Positions 1-11,207 of a stretch of DNA of 64,000 nucleotides are shown here, piece by piece. The DNA lies in contig JAHDVF020001229.1 in assembly GCA_022606425.2 (NCBI GenBank), forward strand, positions 868,001 through 932,000. Reading direction: 5' to 3'. This stretch comes from Lepidostoma basale. Lineage: Eukaryota; Arthropoda; Insecta; Trichoptera; Lepidostomatidae. The notes under the pieces are model-generated. The model had not been told where the DNA came from, did no database searches, and saw only the letters and a program-made list of their open reading frames with translations. The translations under genes and the position numbers were made by a program. Positions within the stretch are counted from its first letter, which is position 1. Each line of letters starts with the position of its first letter.

Positions 1-939
1 ATTAGTCATTCTTTATTAAGTTTTTATTATAATATATTTTTACACCTGAAGATGGAGGTATCCTCCGATACATGTAGTGTTTTTTAATTATTTTTTTAAT
101 AATTAGTGGATTAAACAAAGTTATTTTCGATTTCCTAAGTATATTAACCTGACGTCATTGTATAGATCGTAGAGCTCCGTATTGAATATTTTTATCCATG
201 TCTAACAATCCTTAATGGATTCGAGGATTCTGCAGAAAATTACCCTTTCGAAGCAGTCGTATCGCGTTTCGTCGTCGGATAAAACTGGTCTTATCAGTAT
301 TGTATTTAATATGGACATTGTTTTTCTGGATAGTTGAAGCGACTTCAATTGTTTAACGAGACCAAAATTACTTCGGTTTGATGAAAATATCTTCTTTATT
401 ATCTCTTCTCTGATATATTTTTTATTATAGACTATGGCACCTAGGTACGTGAGCTTTTTCATAGTTTAATTAGTATACGTCATATTCGCGAGATGAACGA
501 TTGTTTTAATCAATATATTTAGTTTGTTTAATATATACAAACATGTCTGTCTTCAATGTGAACCATTGCGAAAGTGCAAACAGACACATTCAATGCAATA
601 TAAGTACAGTTCAATAAAACGTACGAGGAATGCTGTTCCTTCGATCGGCTTAATAAATTTATGAAATTCTGTTGTGTGTATTGGTGCTGTCTACGGACGG
701 ATCTTCGCCCTGGATGCAAATTCTGCTTTCTACAGGATGATCCAGTCATCTAAATGACTGCAATATGTTTACAGGATGTTTTTGCAGAATTTCAAATACA
801 TATTTCATTTAATTTGATTTGAGTCATTTTCAAAAATGTTAATACATTTATAGGTATACACGTTGTTTTAGTTGTGATTAAACGAATTATCAAAAAAAGT
901 ATTCACTTTGAGAACTGTGAATGATTTGTTTCGTCTAGT

Positions 940-1030
940 TATGGTTGTGCGAAACAGCTGTCGCGACAATTCGTAAAAATAAATTGTGATATGTATAATA
1001 ACAGTGTGTCAAATTTAAACTATTAATAAG
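940..1030 (+). repeat. half of a foldback element, family 1
   Basis: Contains GCGAAACAGCTGTCGCGACA followed by the family's arm (TTGTGATATGTATAATAACAG). The same arm occurs at 5262-5450, 32165-32335 and 60280-61310, where it is present in both orientations. Only one arm is seen here. Confidence 0.6.
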
Positions 1031-1044
1031 ATTCCTGATAATTA

Positions 1045-1390
1045 CCTGCGACAGCGCCGATATCAGTTGTTCTTTGCTCCGTCACGCAGAACCAACTTGC
1101 CTTTGGTGATGCCAATAGGAAGAGAAATTCGGACGTTGAATCAAATCGTCTCGGATTCGGACATTTTCAGTGTCAGTGAGGCAGTGTTCATAAAAAATAT
1201 ATTGCAAATTCTGGAAAGAGTACTGCCTAGCTGACGTCGACATATTTGGGTTTCTTCTGATATGTATGATTTTTGGTTTCATGACGTTGTTTTATCTTTG
1301 TTACGCCGTTTGGTTCTCAAATGAGTTACATAAATGTTTTTCGTTTATTATGTCTCATTTGTGTATCATGTATAAATAAAATAAAATAAA
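1045..1390 (+). pseudogene. Jockey-like LINE 3' end, family D, diverged
   Basis: Read on the + strand this encodes RTNLPLVMPIGRE and then a short helix, matching the C-terminal end of the family D copies at 29615-29940, 7873-8275, 18310-18690 and 54935-55345 (RTNLPLV..GRA..LLN..SEIDVF). The rest is an AT-rich 3' UTR ending near an AATAAA-rich stretch. It is 5'-truncated and old. Confidence 0.55.
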
Positions 1391-2454
1391 GTACAATAAA
1401 TAAAATCACAATCCTCCCAATTAATCTGGTAGATTCCACTTTGGTTGAATATTGTCGCGAAAAACCAAAAATACAATTGTGATATATAAAACAAAGTTTT
1501 TAATTAACAATTTAAGATTAATTTTATTTATTAATGCATGCTTCCACGTGAATTACATTCTAATGTAATTAAAATAATTTTCATTTTGATTTTTGCACAT
1601 TTATTGAACTTAATTCATTTTAAGTATTAATTTTAACTCAATAAAAAAGTGAATTTAATTTAGCTAATAAGTTAACACAACATTTATTGATTCTGAGGCG
1701 GTGCGAAGTTCGTCGGGTCAGCTAGTAAATAAATAAAAATTCGGCTTTTTGTACACTTAGTTCCTTTGTAACTACTCCCATTTTATTTCTACAGCGACCG
1801 AAATAAAGACAAAAGTGGAGCTCGTAATTAAAAAAAACATCGTGTTATTGAATTATTTTTAAATGAACTTTCATCAATAGATTTCATTAAAATCATTAGA
1901 TTATATTTCTACATATATTTTGTCAACATATTCTATTCGCCATGTTGAATTGCACTATTTTGTTACCAGCACCAACTTCGTTTGATGTCTTTCACTATCA
2001 AATCGTGTTTAATTATTATAAATTTCGGTATTTCATGTTACAATTCTATTAAATCCATGTGAACTGAATTAATTGTGACATTTAATATCATAATTAAATT
2101 ACAATCAATGACATACAAAATAATTAAGGCCCATTGATTTGTTTCAGTATTGTAAATAAGCCCTTGCTACAGCAGATGAATTATAGGAATGGCGTAAAAT
2201 GCGGTTAATTATGGTTTTTGATTTCGGCCACTTAACCGCGTTATTAGGGACACGTAGAGCATAATTTTATCACAATGTGTTTAACCATTGGAGGTGGGCG
2301 CTTTGTCCCCCCTACATTAAACTGGTTAACACGAACAGATGCATTCATAACGCTAAGTATGCACGTATACCTACTCAAAATCGTGGGCGACGAATCCACA
2401 AGCGAAATATTTGCTATTCTCTATCAAAATATCAAATGACAATTATTATGCATA
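1391..2454. other. AT-rich intron, few landmarks
   Basis: No coding signal. 1785-1845 carries a fragment of foldback family 5 (CAGCGACCG..AAATAAAGACAAAAGTGG). The rest appears unique or too decayed to classify. Confidence 0.4.
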
Positions 2455-2582
2455 GGAATCAAATCGTCTGTTTTCTAGAAGTTTTATTATATTTTATGGG
2501 CATGGCATGTCTCATTAGATAATGCCTTAGCCAGGCTAAAAATGACATTCCCATAAAATATAATAAAACTTCTATAAAACGC
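2455..2582. repeat. palindromic MITE-like element, family 4
   Basis: The left arm TCTAGAAGTTTTATTATATT and the right arm (AATATAATAAAACTTCTA) are inverted copies around a centre containing GATAATGCCTTAG. Family 4 recurs at 14515-14620, 24045-24190, 39990-40345, 48350-48482 and 48900-49000, with outer ends reading AATACGAATGAAAACGTCTG or its complement. Confidence 0.7.
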
Positions 2583-2602
2583 ACTTTTTCCAAACAACAA
2601 CA

Positions 2603-3310
2603 AATTATCACGCCGTTTTCCTGTCTGCCTACCCCAGACAGAGAGGATGGACCGCCACACTATTTTGTATATTGTGTTTATAAACGATTTGGAATTGATA
2701 TGAATATGTAGTGTTTATAATTTTTTTGAATAAATTGAATTGAATACTCTATCCTGGCACACCTCTCTAGTGTCCTCCACATTCATACAGTGAGTCATAC
2801 ACGCACGTTGTTTCTTCCGATTTTTAATATGACCAACCATTAAATTTTGATTAATTTGGTCATGCCATGTTTTCCTCGGTCTGCCTCGACTCCATACTCC
2901 ATTTACATCATTAACGTACCTATACTTTCTTAACCATTCTTTCTCCATTAATGCGCTCTATATGTCTGAACCAACGCAGCGATCCTTTCATAATTATGTT
3001 CATAATACTTTTTTCCGCTCTACATTCCTTTTAATATCAGCATTTGAGACTCTGTCGTATATCATTCTACCACACATACGTCTTAGGGACCTCATCTCTA
3101 CCGCATTTATTCTGCTTTCATCTTTCTTCTGCCAGTTCCATGCTTCGCATCCATACATTATGGTTGGGACCACAACTCCATTGTGAATGGCCGTTTTCGT
3201 TTTCATTGATAAATTCTTGTTTCCACTAACTATTTTTAAAGCTCCATTCACTTTGTTACCCGCACCAACCCTTCTTTTGACGTCACTATCCATTCGGCCA
3301 TCCGCTGTTC
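2603..3310 (-). pseudogene. LINE 3' end, family A, diverged and interrupted
   Basis: On the minus strand this encodes the end of a reverse transcriptase ORF: GVVVPTIMYGCEAWNWQKKD, then EMRSLRRMCG, a decayed RWFGHMERM, KKYRYVNDVNG and RGRPRKTWHDQINQ. The other family A copies carry the same order. It is the longest upstream extension of the family in the window but is frameshifted. The 3' tail at 2603-2655 is separated from the ORF by a foreign insert (2660-2748), so this is an old copy. Confidence 0.75.
2660..2748 (+). repeat. short retroposon-like insert inside family A copy
   Basis: About 90 bp that interrupts the family A tail seen uninterrupted at 23575-23620. It ends in GAATAAATTGAATTGAAT, a TTGAA-type repeat tail of the kind seen at LINE/SINE 3' ends. 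Family not recognised. Confidence 0.35.
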
Positions 3311-3339
3311 TTACCTCTTAATAATTAAATATTTGTATT

Positions 3340-3445
3340 CTTCTTCGCACGGTCAGATCCCCCTATCATTTGAGAGTAGTCATCTCTGTCCAGGGTAGCT
3401 CGAACCATTTCGTCACCCCTGACTTTGTTAATCCCTTAGAAGGGC
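3340..3445. repeat. unclassified dispersed repeat (pair with 24755-24850)
   Basis: Shares GGTCAGATCCCCC, then ATCA.TTGAGAGTAG, CAGCTCGAA and ATC.CCCTGACTT with 24755-24850. It is probably an untranslated part of a LINE. No coding frame was recognised. Confidence 0.4.
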
Positions 3446-3611
3446 GTAACATGTATTCCTATCTAAAAAATAATAAAACGCCTCGAAAACAGACGTTTTC
3501 ATTCATATTAATTATTTCATATAGACTTGTACATCACTGTTCAAGGAACAATAAATACTAACAATAACTAGTTAGTTTACAATCATTGCACTAAAAGTTT
3601 ATTCGGATTTT

Positions 3612-3945
3612 CATTCATAAAATGACATGTGTTAAGTAAATTTAAATAACACGTATTAGGTAAACATAAAATGACATGCGTTTGGTAAATATAAATTGAC
3701 ATGCGTTAGGTTATCTTTAAATAACATGCGTTTGGTAAGCTTAAAATAACATGCGTTAGGTAAACTTAAGATGACATGCGTTAGGTAAACTTAAAATGAC
3801 ATGCTTTAGGCAAACTTGTAATGAGATGCGTTAGGTAAACTTAATATTACATGCGTTAGGTTAACTTATAATGACATGCGTTAGGTAAACTTAAGATGAC
3901 ATGCGTTAGGTAAACTTATGATAACATGCGTTAGGTAAACTCTTA
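3612..3945 (+). repeat. 25-bp tandem repeat array
   Basis: About 13 imperfect copies of a ~25-bp unit whose consensus runs AATGACATGCGTTAGGTAAA plus CTTAA. Copies toward the centre and right are closest to consensus; those on the left are more diverged (GTGTTAAG, CGTATTAGG). The embedded TTAGG is part of a longer unit and is not telomeric. Confidence 0.9.
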
Positions 3946-3959
3946 AAATACGCGGGCAA

Positions 3960-4160
3960 TCAAATGTCTCCGGCCCGGCTTGGCTCATTGTCTTGGGTCA
4001 GCAGGCGGGGAACCGCGGCTGTGGAATTAGCAACTTTTCGCATTCAATTAAACCCCGTCAATGTAGAAAGTGGAACATGGAAGTTATGACGAGAGGGGGT
4101 GGCGGGGGAAGGCGGGGGCGGACAGATCGATCGCCAGATAGGCAGTCTCGGTGAGTGATT
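3960..4160. other. GC-richer, repeat-poor island
   Basis: A GC-rich stretch directly after the 25-bp array, with purine runs (GAGGGGGTGGCGGGGG). It matches no repeat elsewhere in the window. Possibly an intronic regulatory element; no protein or RNA gene is evident. Confidence 0.25.
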
Positions 4161-4499
4161 TAGCAAAACGGAATACAATGCAAATGATTAACATACAGGG
4201 CGCCCCAATAGACGGTATACTCAATCAACATATTTATTATATGCATACGTAATATATTAAACGAATGGACAGACGTGGAGGCCGTTCTGGTAAGTCGTAA
4301 GACTGAAATAACGTCCACTTCAATGTACCTATCCACCGACTTATGCACGACAAAAGTTCATTTTTTAAATCAAAATTGTTATTTTTAACAAAAAAAATTT
4401 TTAACTATATTTTTTTTGTGTTGACAAGAATCGAAAAGCTTCTTTAGAACGATTTCGGTGAAATAATCGGAAATTTCGAATTTTAACTTTTCAAATTTC

Positions 4500-4945
4500 A
4501 AACCTATTATGATATATGGTATCGAGTGTAGGGCGGACACCACAATCATAAAAAACACGCTCCGAGTGTCAGAAATGAAGACGCCTGAGCGTCTGTTATA
4601 TTTCTGAAAAGCGAAGTCATATTTCTGAAAATATATCTGGCAAGACACTTCAAAAGAGAATTAGGAATACACGAATAAAGGAGATTTGCGAGGTCGAGGA
4701 TGTCCTGAAGGCAAAGGAAAACATAGATGTGGGGAAGGGAAAGGAGAAGATACTGGTATGCACACGTGAGAAGAATGGATCCATCTAGACTCCCCTTAAT
4801 TGTGTTGCACGGCCAGCTCCAAGGTAGACGACCCCCGGGCAGACCAGAAAAGAGATGGATCGACAGCTGGGAGTCGATTTCGCAGGAGGGCAATTCCTCT
4901 TACGAAACAGGCCACTAGGCCTACACTAAGAATAAGAAGAAGAAC
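4500..4945 (+). pseudogene. LINE 3' end, family B
   Basis: Frameshifted ORF remnant reading YGIECRADTTI..LRVSEMKTPERL, then RRRYWYAHVRRMDPSRLPL, then GRRPPGRPEKRWIDSWES, followed by a GAAGAAGAA-type tail. The RT-proximal block matches the family B copy at 58005-58620. The W(F/Y)GHV..M plus GRP.(K/R).W pattern is the usual C-terminal tail of several non-LTR clades; the clade is not assigned. Confidence 0.75.
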
Positions 4946-5037
4946 TTTTCAAAAAGCTCCATTATACTTATCGACTTAGTATCAGAAAAAACAGCTTTTA
5001 AAACATGCCAATTACAAAATATGTTTCTTTTCCATTA

Positions 5038-5125
5038 GCTAGTAATAATAATAATAATAATTAGACTACTTTGTATACCATTTTCATGAATAGCTCACCT
5101 CAAGGGCGCTTAGGGTAGCTAGGTT
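5038..5125 (-). pseudogene. L2/CR1-like LINE 3' terminus
   Basis: The minus strand reads GCGCCCTTGAGGTGAGC, ATTCATGAAAATGG, then an (ATT)n tail. This is the same terminus as the longer copy at 12905-13440. Only the last ~85 bp are present. Confidence 0.6.
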
Positions 5126-5261
5126 GTATATTAATAGCTTAGAGATTGATTCTCGTATAATTTTATAATGCCTAAACAAGGCGATACACTTCATTCCCAT
5201 AAATATTCGTATAATAAAGTTCGACCGTAACACTATGATACTTCATCATTATTAATTGTTT

Positions 5262-5450
5262 AAATTTGTAACACTGCTATTATACGTATCAAGATTTATT
5301 TTTATGAGATTGTCGCGACAGCTGTTTCGCCAACCTATGTTGGTAAATCAGATGTTACAACAACAAAAAAGTTGGCGAAACAACTGCCGTGATAATCTCA
5401 TAAAAAATTATTGTAATACGTATAATAATAGTGCTTCAAACTTAAACATT
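5262..5450. repeat. foldback element, family 1, complete palindrome
   Basis: The left arm (AACACTGCTATTATACG..TTATGAGATTGTCGCGACAG) and right arm (..ATAATCTCATAAAAAATTAT..ATAATAGTG) are inverted repeats. The inner edge of the left arm, read on the minus strand, is ACCAACATAGGTTGGCGAAA then CAGCTGTCGCGACA. The other arm keeps GTTGGCGAAACAACTG. See the finding on hammerhead-like cores. Confidence 0.8.
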
Positions 5451-5689
5451 TAACGAAGAAGAAACAAAAAATAAGAGTTTTATTTAAAAAAATTACTGCA
5501 TATTTAAATCGTTACGAAACTTTTTACGCAATATATCATCAAATTGATGACAGTGTTTTCATGTTGGGCCGTCTTCGTGTGTGCACGCATACAGATGAAA
5601 TTTCGTGTGTACTCGTATACGTATATAGTATACTGGGGCACCCCATGCATATGTAACATTATGATACAACTCCTGGATAACATGAATAA

Positions 5690-5960
5690 TTACAACTGCC
5701 GAACCCGTCCGCTCGGGGCTTGTTCTTGCATTAAAAGGAAGTGTTTTTTTGGTTCACTCATTTGACTAGTTCCTGAGATGCCCCGATGGGACCAAATGCG
5801 CTCCCGGGTATTATTATGCGTAGCCCGCGTCTTGCTCCGGAGGACCACATGAATCTGCGGCAGTTGGAAGACGTCACCATCTCAAACAGCGCTCCATTGT
5901 TGAAACAATGGCCGCTTCTTATAAACAGACTAAAAATAATAAAACTTGAAATTAACAAGT
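5690..5960. other. GC-richer island with open frames on both strands
   Basis: The stretch around GATGGGACCAAATGCGCTCC is open in overlapping frames on both strands (5786-6076 +, 5758-5958 -). Neither translation resembles a family I know and no splice context is convincing. It matches no other copy in the window. It could be an unrecognised repeat fragment or a conserved noncoding block. Confidence 0.25.
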
Positions 5961-6264
5961 TCTCCGTTTTTTTTTATGTACGCCATAAACTGGTTATGAT
6001 TCTTCGAATGTTCGGCTGTAAAATTATTTTAATTTGTTGTTCGGTTGGATTCGGGAGTGTTGTTTTTATTAATTAATAAGAAATAATAAAATTCAATTAA
6101 AACTTTTAATTATGTCTCACACATTAATCTTGCGACCACCCTATAATTAATCATTTTTTAAATCGTTTCCACAAAATGGCCGTTTGCCCATTAAGTTCAC
6201 AATATTCTTTTTTATTATTGTTCATATGAAAATTATCAGGAATACAATATTAATAAAATGTAAA

Positions 6265-6625
6265 TTACAGCAAGAATGATGTAAGAATGATGGTGTCATG
6301 AACAAAATAATGAAAGGATCATTAAGATGGTTTGGACATATGGAAAGAATGAATGAAGAAAGAATGGTAAAAAAATTATATGTTAATGATGTAAATGGTA
6401 CCAGAAATAGAGGAAGACCGAGGAAAACGTGGCACGATCAAATAAATCAAATATTGAATGTCGGCCATGTGAGGAGTCAGAGAAATCGACGCGCGTGCAT
6501 GACACGATGTATGAATGTTGAGGAAGCGAGAGAAATATGTCAGGAAAGAAAGGTGTGGCAGTCCATTCTTTCTGCCTACCCCTTCGGGGAGACGGCGTGA
6601 TGGTTAGTTAGTTAGTTAGTTAAAT
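6265..6625 (+). pseudogene. LINE 3' end, family A, young copy
   Basis: A 100-codon open tail of a non-LTR ORF: MNKIMKGSLRWFGHMERM, then ERMVKKLYVNDVNG, RGRPRKTWHDQIN and AYPFGETA, with the stop followed at once by a (GTTA)n tail. It is nearly identical to the copies at 15553, 23522, 40400 and 56007, so this family moved recently. It is 5'-truncated and lacks endonuclease and reverse transcriptase, so it cannot move by itself. Confidence 0.85.
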
Positions 6626-6629
6626 TACA

Positions 6630-7520
6630 GCTCATTAATGTAGCATTTAATTAGGAAGACATGCCATCACTCCAAAGCCTTGAAAAGTATGCAGATATGA
6701 TAAACCCCGACATACTTCTATCACTTCTATCACAGTCTATGAAGGCAGATTAACATCCTAGTAATCCTAATCGTTATATCTTTCACAATTCTCTTGGACC
6801 GGAGTTTTGAAATACTATTATAAAATGTCTTGTCACATATGCATTTAAATGATTTCATTTATTATAATTTCTAATTTATTTGTCTACTTCTATGCTTCGC
6901 CTTTAAGACCCAATGGTCAGCATAAGGACACCCATATGCACTGACATCTTAAGGCTTGCCAAATTAAAATAGAACTCTTTGATAAAACGAATTTCTATTT
7001 ATCTGATTTTGTAAATAGAATGACGTTCCAGAATGTAACCGTTTAATCATTGTATACTGGATTTATGAATAAGCCGTCCAGTACATTGTTTAACGAGTCA
7101 AATACAAGCATTTTTGTTAAGAATTCTTAAAACAATATCTTATCTAGTACAATCTAATGTTTGATTTGCATTTTTTATTAGTGAAAACGTTTTCCTAACT
7201 CCAATCGGCTAGGTCCCCATATCGGAGACCATCTTACGTACTCTCGTAATATCAACAATGTTGGAACAAATGCATGGGAAATTTATTTGATGGCTTTTTC
7301 ATTGTTTATGTGTTTTAAAAAGGTTTTACCGTCCATAGAACAATGCATCAGAGAGATATAAATCTTACGGGTCTTGTCTGCGGAGAATTACTCTGAAAGA
7401 TCTTTTTAATCTTTGTTCAATAAAAAAATATTTAAACGGATTGAACCACACAGGTCATCCAACTGATGCTCTACATACGAAGTGTCTTCGGAATATCAAA
7501 TGATACCCATGAGATTATTA
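6630..7520. other. AT-rich intron without recognisable features
   Basis: No coding frame, tandem repeat or matched dispersed repeat was recognised here. Confidence 0.4.
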
Positions 7521-7524
7521 TACT

Positions 7525-7588
7525 GAACAACTGACATCATCAAATCAAACATTTTTTTTAATGTTTGATTTGATGATGTCAGTTGTTC
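7525..7588. repeat. perfect 28-bp hairpin
   Basis: The left arm GAACAACTGACATCATCAAA + TCAAACAT is exactly complementary to 7561-7588, with an 8-base T-rich loop. It lies alone, with no longer element detectable around it. It could be a small MITE core or a small-RNA precursor. Confidence 0.75.
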
Positions 7589-7679
7589 TCTCTGATGGAT
7601 GTCAGAATAATATATATGTATGCATTATCATTAAAAGATAAAGTATAATATTAATATGTTAAGATTATCTTGTATCCAT

Positions 7680-7872
7680 CCATTCCTGGACGTAGGCCTC
7701 CTCCATCTTCTTCCATGAATCGGCCCATACGCAACCATGTCGTACCAGCACTGTCTTTAATTTCCATCGTAGTTGCGGACAACCTGAGTTTCAGGTCACA
7801 GTTCTAGGACATCAGCAAAGCAGCCGTTTTGTTCATCTATCGCCAGAAATCCAGATGGCCTGCCCAACGCCA
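7680..7872 (-). pseudogene. RTE-like LINE 3' end
   Basis: The minus strand reads WRWAGHL at its upstream end and, after frameshifts, WKKMEEAYVQEWMD at its end. The (G)EAYVQ.W ending is shared with 11208-11345, 22670-22860 and 48484-48700 and is typical of RTE-type elements abundant in Lepidoptera (family knowledge). Confidence 0.65.
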
Positions 7873-8275
7873 TTTCAAATCAAATCAAATCAGTTTATTT
7901 AATCAAAAAACATTACAAACAGCATAAATGTTTAAGGTATCTATTGAGTACAGGTAAAATATTATATACATCAACATAATACCAGGAACGCATGAGAGAT
8001 GGTTCGACATTAGGAAGACAAGATTTGTCCCCTGAATGTACTTTCACTAATATGAAAGACGTCGATCTCCGAGGAGACCACGTTCAGCAGACTATTTGCT
8101 CTTCCCACCGGTGTCACCAGAGGCAGATAGGTTCTGGCGGCCGGTAGGTAAAACAATCTGTGCTGTCGTTGTCGGAGATATCTATCGGGGACAAAAAGCC
8201 CAACATCATCCAGCACGGCCGAGTTCTCGAAATATCCCCTGATTAATCTATAGAAATGGGTTATTAGATGCCCAT
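7873..8275 (-). pseudogene. Jockey-like LINE 3' end, family D
   Basis: The minus strand encodes VPDRYLRQRQHRLFYLPAAR, then LVTPVGRANSLLNVV and SEIDVFHISES, the last residues of a Jockey-group ORF2. The 3' UTR ends in AATAAACTGATTTGATTTGA, a (GATTT)n tail. It is closely related to 54935-55345. Confidence 0.75.
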
Positions 8276-8404
8276 CTCTTCGAAGCTGTACCAGTCTTTA
8301 CCTAGTACTGCTTTATGACTCAAATATCTAAACATGATATTACGATTAATTAAAGAAATGTGGACTCAATCCATTAGTCAAAATGGGTCTCTTTTCATAT
8401 TAAA

Positions 8405-8740
8405 ATATTATCTTCTTCCTTGTTGTAGACCTATGTGGTCTGTTCTCCAGAGTGTTGCTCCTCCTGTGAGGTAGACTCCCAGCTGTCCTTCCATATTTTA
8501 GGAGGTCTTCCACGAGGACAAGTCCCATGAGGCTGATTATGTAATGCAATAAAGGGGAAACTGGTAGTGTCCATTCTTTGAACATGACCGTACCAGTCCC
8601 TTTTTCGCTGTCTGCTCCATCTTATATTATCCTTAACCTCACATATCTCTCTTATTCTGGTGTTCTTCACGCGATCTCTGAGTGTCGTATAAGAAGAAAT
8701 ATAATCGATTTTTGAATTTATTTTTTCATATTTTTCACAA
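8405..8740 (-). pseudogene. LINE 3' end, family B
   Basis: The minus strand reads RQRKRDWYGHVQRMDTTSFP, then HGTCPRGRPPKIWKDSWEST, followed by a GAAGAAGA tail. It has the same organisation as 4500-4945 and 58005-58620 and is 5'-truncated. Confidence 0.75.
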
Positions 8741-8861
8741 TTTCGCCAACCTTTGTTGTTCAAATTATTATTATTATTTTGTTGAATCGCTCTTTACGTC
8801 ATGACAGCATGATCCAAATCGATATAAAGGGTATTATTGCTATCAGAGTGATTATCTTGGC

Positions 8862-9012
8862 ATGTGGTAGCTAATCTATCGCCATTTTATTCTCACGTGA
8901 AATCTACACAATACCAAATACAGTGTGACAATCACACTGCCCTCGCTGGGAATCGAACTCGGAACCTTCGAGGTGGCAGTCAATGCTCTTACCACTGGGC
9001 CACGATGGTCGT
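8862..9012 (-). mobile_element. tRNA-derived SINE, family 2
   Basis: The minus strand begins with a tRNA-like head: A-box-like GTGGCCCAGTGGTAAGAGCA and B-box GAGTTCGATTCC, the internal Pol III promoter arrangement. The body then runs through CAGTGTGATTGTCACACTG to TCACGTGAGAATAAAATGGC. Two other copies lie at 11038-11207 (+) and 46751-46903 (-). Confidence 0.8.
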
Positions 9013-9019
9013 GGCCGTG

Positions 9020-9867
9020 GAGTGTCCCGTGTCCCATTTTTTTATTAATTCTATTGTAAGAGTTTCCTTATTAATTGTCAATCTAAAATGAGAAACAAAA
9101 AGCGATTATAATTGTAATAGCAAACATTTTTCACGTATACCGATTTAATAACGTATTACCGGGGGAATGGTAACAAACTGTAATCTCTTAAAAAATAATA
9201 ATGTCATTATTAACGCGGCTCCTACATAAAACAATATTTTAATCTCGAATCTAGAAACTCCCAAATATGAGAAGGTGGATATTGCAGAAACACGTCGGTA
9301 AAATTTACATTTTAAATGTTATAAAAAATACCTCACCTAAAAGTGTTATTACATTACTTGTAATTTCTTTTACACAGTACAATATTATCAGCCTCTGTAA
9401 ATCTTGAATTTCATTTTTTACATTCGTATAATAGCATTTACAAAGCTGGAAAAGTTATCAGTAATTTATGCAAAAGATCAGAGATAAAAAATACCTGAAT
9501 ACAAGCGGAGAATTATTTTATTTTATTGTATTGTGTTGTGCCGTACATATTATCAAAAAACAATGGGTCTAGAATAAGTAACCGCACCGGCGAAATCTTC
9601 GGCGTTTTATATCTATATATCGGATAAGCGTGGCGGAAAATTACTCTGACCTCTTTCGTACTTCGCAGCTTTCCCATTGCACACGCCTCGTACATTCTTT
9701 ATTGATTCAGCCATCCTGGTGATGATACCTCAGCAAGTTATTAATGTAACTATTAAATTGCGTAACTATAATAATTACCATATCGTATACTTATGTAATC
9801 TAATGATTTTATTGAAATCTCTGGAAGGAAGTTAATTTTAAATAAAAAATTTAAAAAACTTCGTTTT
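9020..9867. other. AT-rich intron with one GC-richer block
   Basis: Mostly featureless. The block 9570-9720 (CACCGGCGAAATCTTCGGCG..) is GC-richer, unmatched elsewhere in the window and could be regulatory. Confidence 0.25.
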
Positions 9868-9995
9868 ATAATCAATGCTTCTACTTATGTCTTTATTTCG
9901 ACAGCAACCGGTTTCGCCAGGCTAACTGGCAGCGACCAGTCTGTCAAAGACAAAAGTGGAAGTAGTTATTGAAATACATCGTTTTATATAATTAC
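9868..9995. repeat. foldback element, family 5
   Basis: Contains CTTTATTTCGACAGCAACCG, GTTTCGCCAGGC and, after the centre, CAAAGACAAAAGTGGAAG, flanked by AAAACGAAG and CATCGTTTTAT. Related copies lie at 1785-1845, 27485-27600, 32395-32520 and 37945-38025. Confidence 0.65.
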
Positions 9996-10037
9996 AATAT
10001 TTACATATTTTTAGGCTTTTACATAAAGATTAAAAAA

Positions 10038-10142
10038 AAACTAACTAACTAACGAAGGGGTAGGCAGAAAGAATGGACTGCCATACTTTAACCGATGCGG
10101 CACTCCATCCTTCTCTTTCCGCCCCCGCGGGATGTTGGGTTG
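10038..10142. repeat. head-to-head pair of family A 3' tails
   Basis: The left half is the family A tail on the minus strand (CTAACTAACTAACGAAGGGG..GGACTGCCA). The right half is a diverged version on the opposite strand (GGCACTCCATCCTTCTCTTT..). The halves meet at CTTTAACCGATGC. The same arrangement recurs at 61693-61842, so it is a defined short element and not a chance junction. Confidence 0.7.
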
Positions 10143-11037
10143 CGAACCTCATCGCCACCAATTGTCATCTCCAGATTTAAAAAGTTGGGTTTAATCCAAA
10201 ATGTACAATATATGCGTTCTATACAACCCCTCTCTCTCTCTCTCTCGCCTTGTCCTCCTCCAGCTATCGCATCTAACCCAGTCTATCCTCAACACCATTC
10301 TCTAATTCGCCACCTGTAGAAGCTGGGCCGCATCCTTCCTGCCATCTCAGCCTGGATATTCCCACTTCCCACCGAAAACCCTCCAAGGAATAAATACTTT
10401 TTATGCTAACAATTTCTTCACGGAAGCAATTTAAAACTCTTGTATAATATATTGAATCCGAATAGTTGAAAGGACGTGGTATCTTTAGATGTAGTTATAA
10501 CAAATTTAGGAGTAGCTATAACAAAAAAAGTTCATGCACTGTTGTATAGGTACTATTGTGTGTGCTTATTTTCACAGAACGCTAAATGTCTGACACGAAT
10601 GACCAATATTCGACCGTCAATAAATTCATCATCAAAATGCATCCGAAACAAGACAATCACAAACCAGCTAATTAAACCTTTGTCCAGCCGTGTACGAGAC
10701 TCCCGTCCGTTCTTCAATTCAATTAATATTACCGTTCAACCGGAATAATTTGTCGCGAAAATGCGTATATTCGCATATGACAATAACATTTTCACTACAC
10801 TGGATGCATTATACAGAACATGGATGCATAATGAACCCCGCAGGTTGGAAGTAATTACAGGCGCTCTCTTCCTCTATTCCTTACTCATAACTCTAAAACA
10901 ATTCATATTTAGATTATAGAGCACGTCAAAACAAACTCAAATGGCGAAGCTGACTAGAGTAATGAACCAAATATAAAAGGTTGCATTCAGAGTCATTCAT
11001 AAATCAGAACAAGACTTTTCATTGTTTAACACATATT
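10143..11037. other. AT-rich intron with (CT)n tract
   Basis: A short (CT)n microsatellite lies at about 10228-10248. No other feature recognised. Confidence 0.5.
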
Positions 11038-11207
11038 ATTACGACCTTCGTGGCAAAATGGTAAGGGCTCTGACTGACTGCCATACTGAAGGTCCCGGGA
11101 TCGATTTCCGGCGATGGCAGTGTAATTATTACACTGTCTTTGGTCTAGTGTAGAATTCACGTCACAAAAAATGGCAATAGATATGCTACGATATTGATAT
11201 TTGAAGG
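11038..11207 (+). mobile_element. tRNA-derived SINE, family 2
   Basis: The + strand head CGTGGCAAAATGGTAAGGGC and a B-box-like GGGATCGATTTCC match the family 2 head, and the body ends CACGTCACAAAAAATGGC. The B box is mutated relative to the 8862 copy. It abuts an RTE-like fragment at 11208. Confidence 0.75.

Noticed and set aside
3612..3945. CRISPR array
   Set aside because: Repeats are contiguous without unique spacers, in a eukaryotic intron.
5758..6076. Small gene on either strand
   Set aside because: Overlapping frames on both strands, no domain, no splice or promoter support.
6601..6625. (GTTA)n runs as telomeric or microsatellite DNA
   Set aside because: They follow the family A stop codon in nearly every copy and are the LINE 3' tail.
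8880..9010. True tRNA genes at the A/B box sites
   Set aside because: No cloverleaf with acceptor pairing and no terminator; long non-tRNA bodies and multiple copies show they are SINEs.
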